NCBI GenBank assembly: GCA_001871755.1
Contig: MNXL01000109.1
Span: 926-6,488 of the forward strand
DNA: 5,563 nt
From: Anaerolineae bacterium CG2_30_64_16
GTDB lineage: Bacteria > Chloroflexota > Anaerolineae > CG2-30-64-16
Direction of reading: 5' to 3'
This document shows positions 4,920 to 5,563 of this stretch, piece by piece. The notes beneath the pieces are model-generated. The model was not told the origin of the DNA. It ran no database searches and was given only the letters and a program-made list of their open reading frames with translations. The stretch's first letter is position 1. Each line of letters begins with the position of its first letter. A program made the position numbers and the translations under genes.

Positions 4920-5563
4920 ATGACTTTCAACCCTGAGGCCTTTCTCGCCGACCTGCGCCGCGAGCGCGGCTATGCCGGCCAACTGGTCTATGTGCAGACG
5001 ATCCCAGCCCGCAAGCCGCGCTACGGCCGGTTGCGGCAGCGGCTGAGCCGGCCCGTGGCGGCCGCGTTGCGCGCCGCCGGCGTCGAGCAGTTGTACACAC
5101 ACCAGGCCGAGGCGATCAACGCCGCGCTGGCGGGTCAGAACGTGGTCGTCGCCACCTCCACGGCGAGTGGCAAGACCCTCTGTTTCAACGTGCCGGTGCT
5201 GGAGGCGCTGGCGCGCGATCCGTTGGCCCGAGCGCTCTACATCTACCCGACCAAGGCGCTGGCGCAAGACCAGTTGAGCAAGTGGCGGGCGTTGGCCGCC
5301 GGCGCGAAAGACGCCATCCCGAACGTGCAGGCCGCGACCTACGATGGCGACACCGCGCGCGGCGCGCGGACGCGCATCCGCAAGACGGCGCGAGTGTTGC
5401 TCACCAACCCGGACATGCTTCACGCTGGCATCCTGCCCAACCACCCGCTGTGGGCCGAGTTTTTCCGGCACCTGAAATACGTCGTGATCGACGAGGCGCA
5501 CACCTACCGCGGCGTCTTCGGGTCACAGGTGGCGTGCGTGCTGCGGTGCCTGCGGCGAGTGTG
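4920..5563 (+). CDS. DEAD/DEAH-box helicase, MrfA/YprA (Hrq1-like) family, N-terminal part
   Basis: The reading frame runs off the window edge after 214 complete codons, so only the first RecA-like domain is seen. The superfamily 2 helicase motifs appear in order: a Q-motif-like Y-T-H-Q-A-E-A-I (59-66), Walker A A-T-S-T-A-S-G-K-T (78-86), motif Ia Y-P-T-K-A-L-A-Q-D-Q (109-118), motif Ib T-N-P-D-M-L (162-167) and the Walker B box D-E-A-H (191-194). The sequence after the box, T-Y-R-G-V-F-G-S-Q-V-A, is typical of the MrfA/YprA and Hrq1 group, 3'-5' DNA helicases that act in DNA repair, including mitomycin damage in Bacillus. The missing C-terminal part should hold the second helicase domain and the cysteine-containing MrfA domain. 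The start at 4920 has only a weak GAGAG Shine-Dalgarno site (4910-4914), but it sits at the right distance from the strong promoter. Confidence 0.92.
   Translation, partial: MTFNPEAFLADLRRERGYAGQLVYVQTIPARKPRYGRLRQRLSRPVAAALRAAGVEQLYTHQAEAINAALAGQNVVVATSTASGKTLCFNVPVLEALARDPLARALYIYPTKALAQDQLSKWRALAAGAKDAIPNVQAATYDGDTARGARTRIRKTARVLLTNPDMLHAGILPNHPLWAEFFRHLKYVVIDEAHTYRGVFGSQVACVLRCLRRV

Noticed and set aside
4731..5501. A 256-codon minus-strand open frame across the divergent promoters and the helicase start
   Set aside because: It is antisense to the helicase motifs, crosses the best promoter in the window and reads into the repeat element.

Overview
The window is GC-rich, gene-dense bacterial DNA. 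Bacterial-type Shine-Dalgarno sites, strong GC bias at third codon positions, an MrfA/YprA-type helicase and GC-rich intergenic repeat tracts would fit a Chloroflexota-like bacterium. That placement is an impression from gene content, not a demonstrated assignment.

Layout. Positions 1-446 contain no convincing complete gene. They hold the possible 3' end of an upstream plus-strand gene, one copy of a dispersed repeat sequence, and an 18-bp perfect hairpin that probably terminates the minus-strand genes. Positions 447-4600 carry five co-directional minus-strand genes. In transcription order these are an M20-family metallopeptidase (4600-3173), a very acidic protein of unknown function (3157-2678), a HAD-IB phosphatase (2703-1999), a tryptophan-rich three-helix membrane protein (1889-1521) and an eight-helix LiaI/LiaF-TM-like membrane protein with a proline-rich tail (1409-447). 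The first three are tightly packed, with a 15-nt gap and then a 26-nt overlap, and probably form one translationally coupled operon. The last two each follow a spacer of about 110 nt with repeats or small hairpins, so they may be cotranscribed at lower level or have their own promoters.

Positions 4601-4919 are a divergent regulatory region. A near-consensus sigma-70 promoter (TTGACA-N16-TACAAT) drives the plus-strand helicase gene that begins at 4920 and runs off the window. A weaker extended -10 promoter points toward the peptidase operon. Between that promoter and the peptidase start lies a MITE-like imperfect inverted repeat (4634-4745). One end of it recurs at 237-255, so the family occurs twice in this short window.

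Functionally the region looks like ordinary housekeeping or accessory sequence: peptide or amide hydrolysis, a small-molecule phosphatase, two envelope membrane proteins and a DNA-repair helicase. No defence system, CRISPR array, tRNA, rRNA, transposase or obvious new multi-gene system is visible. The items most worth a second look are the repeat family, the orphan acidic protein between two enzymes, and the triplicated two-helix WxAIP module in the membrane protein.
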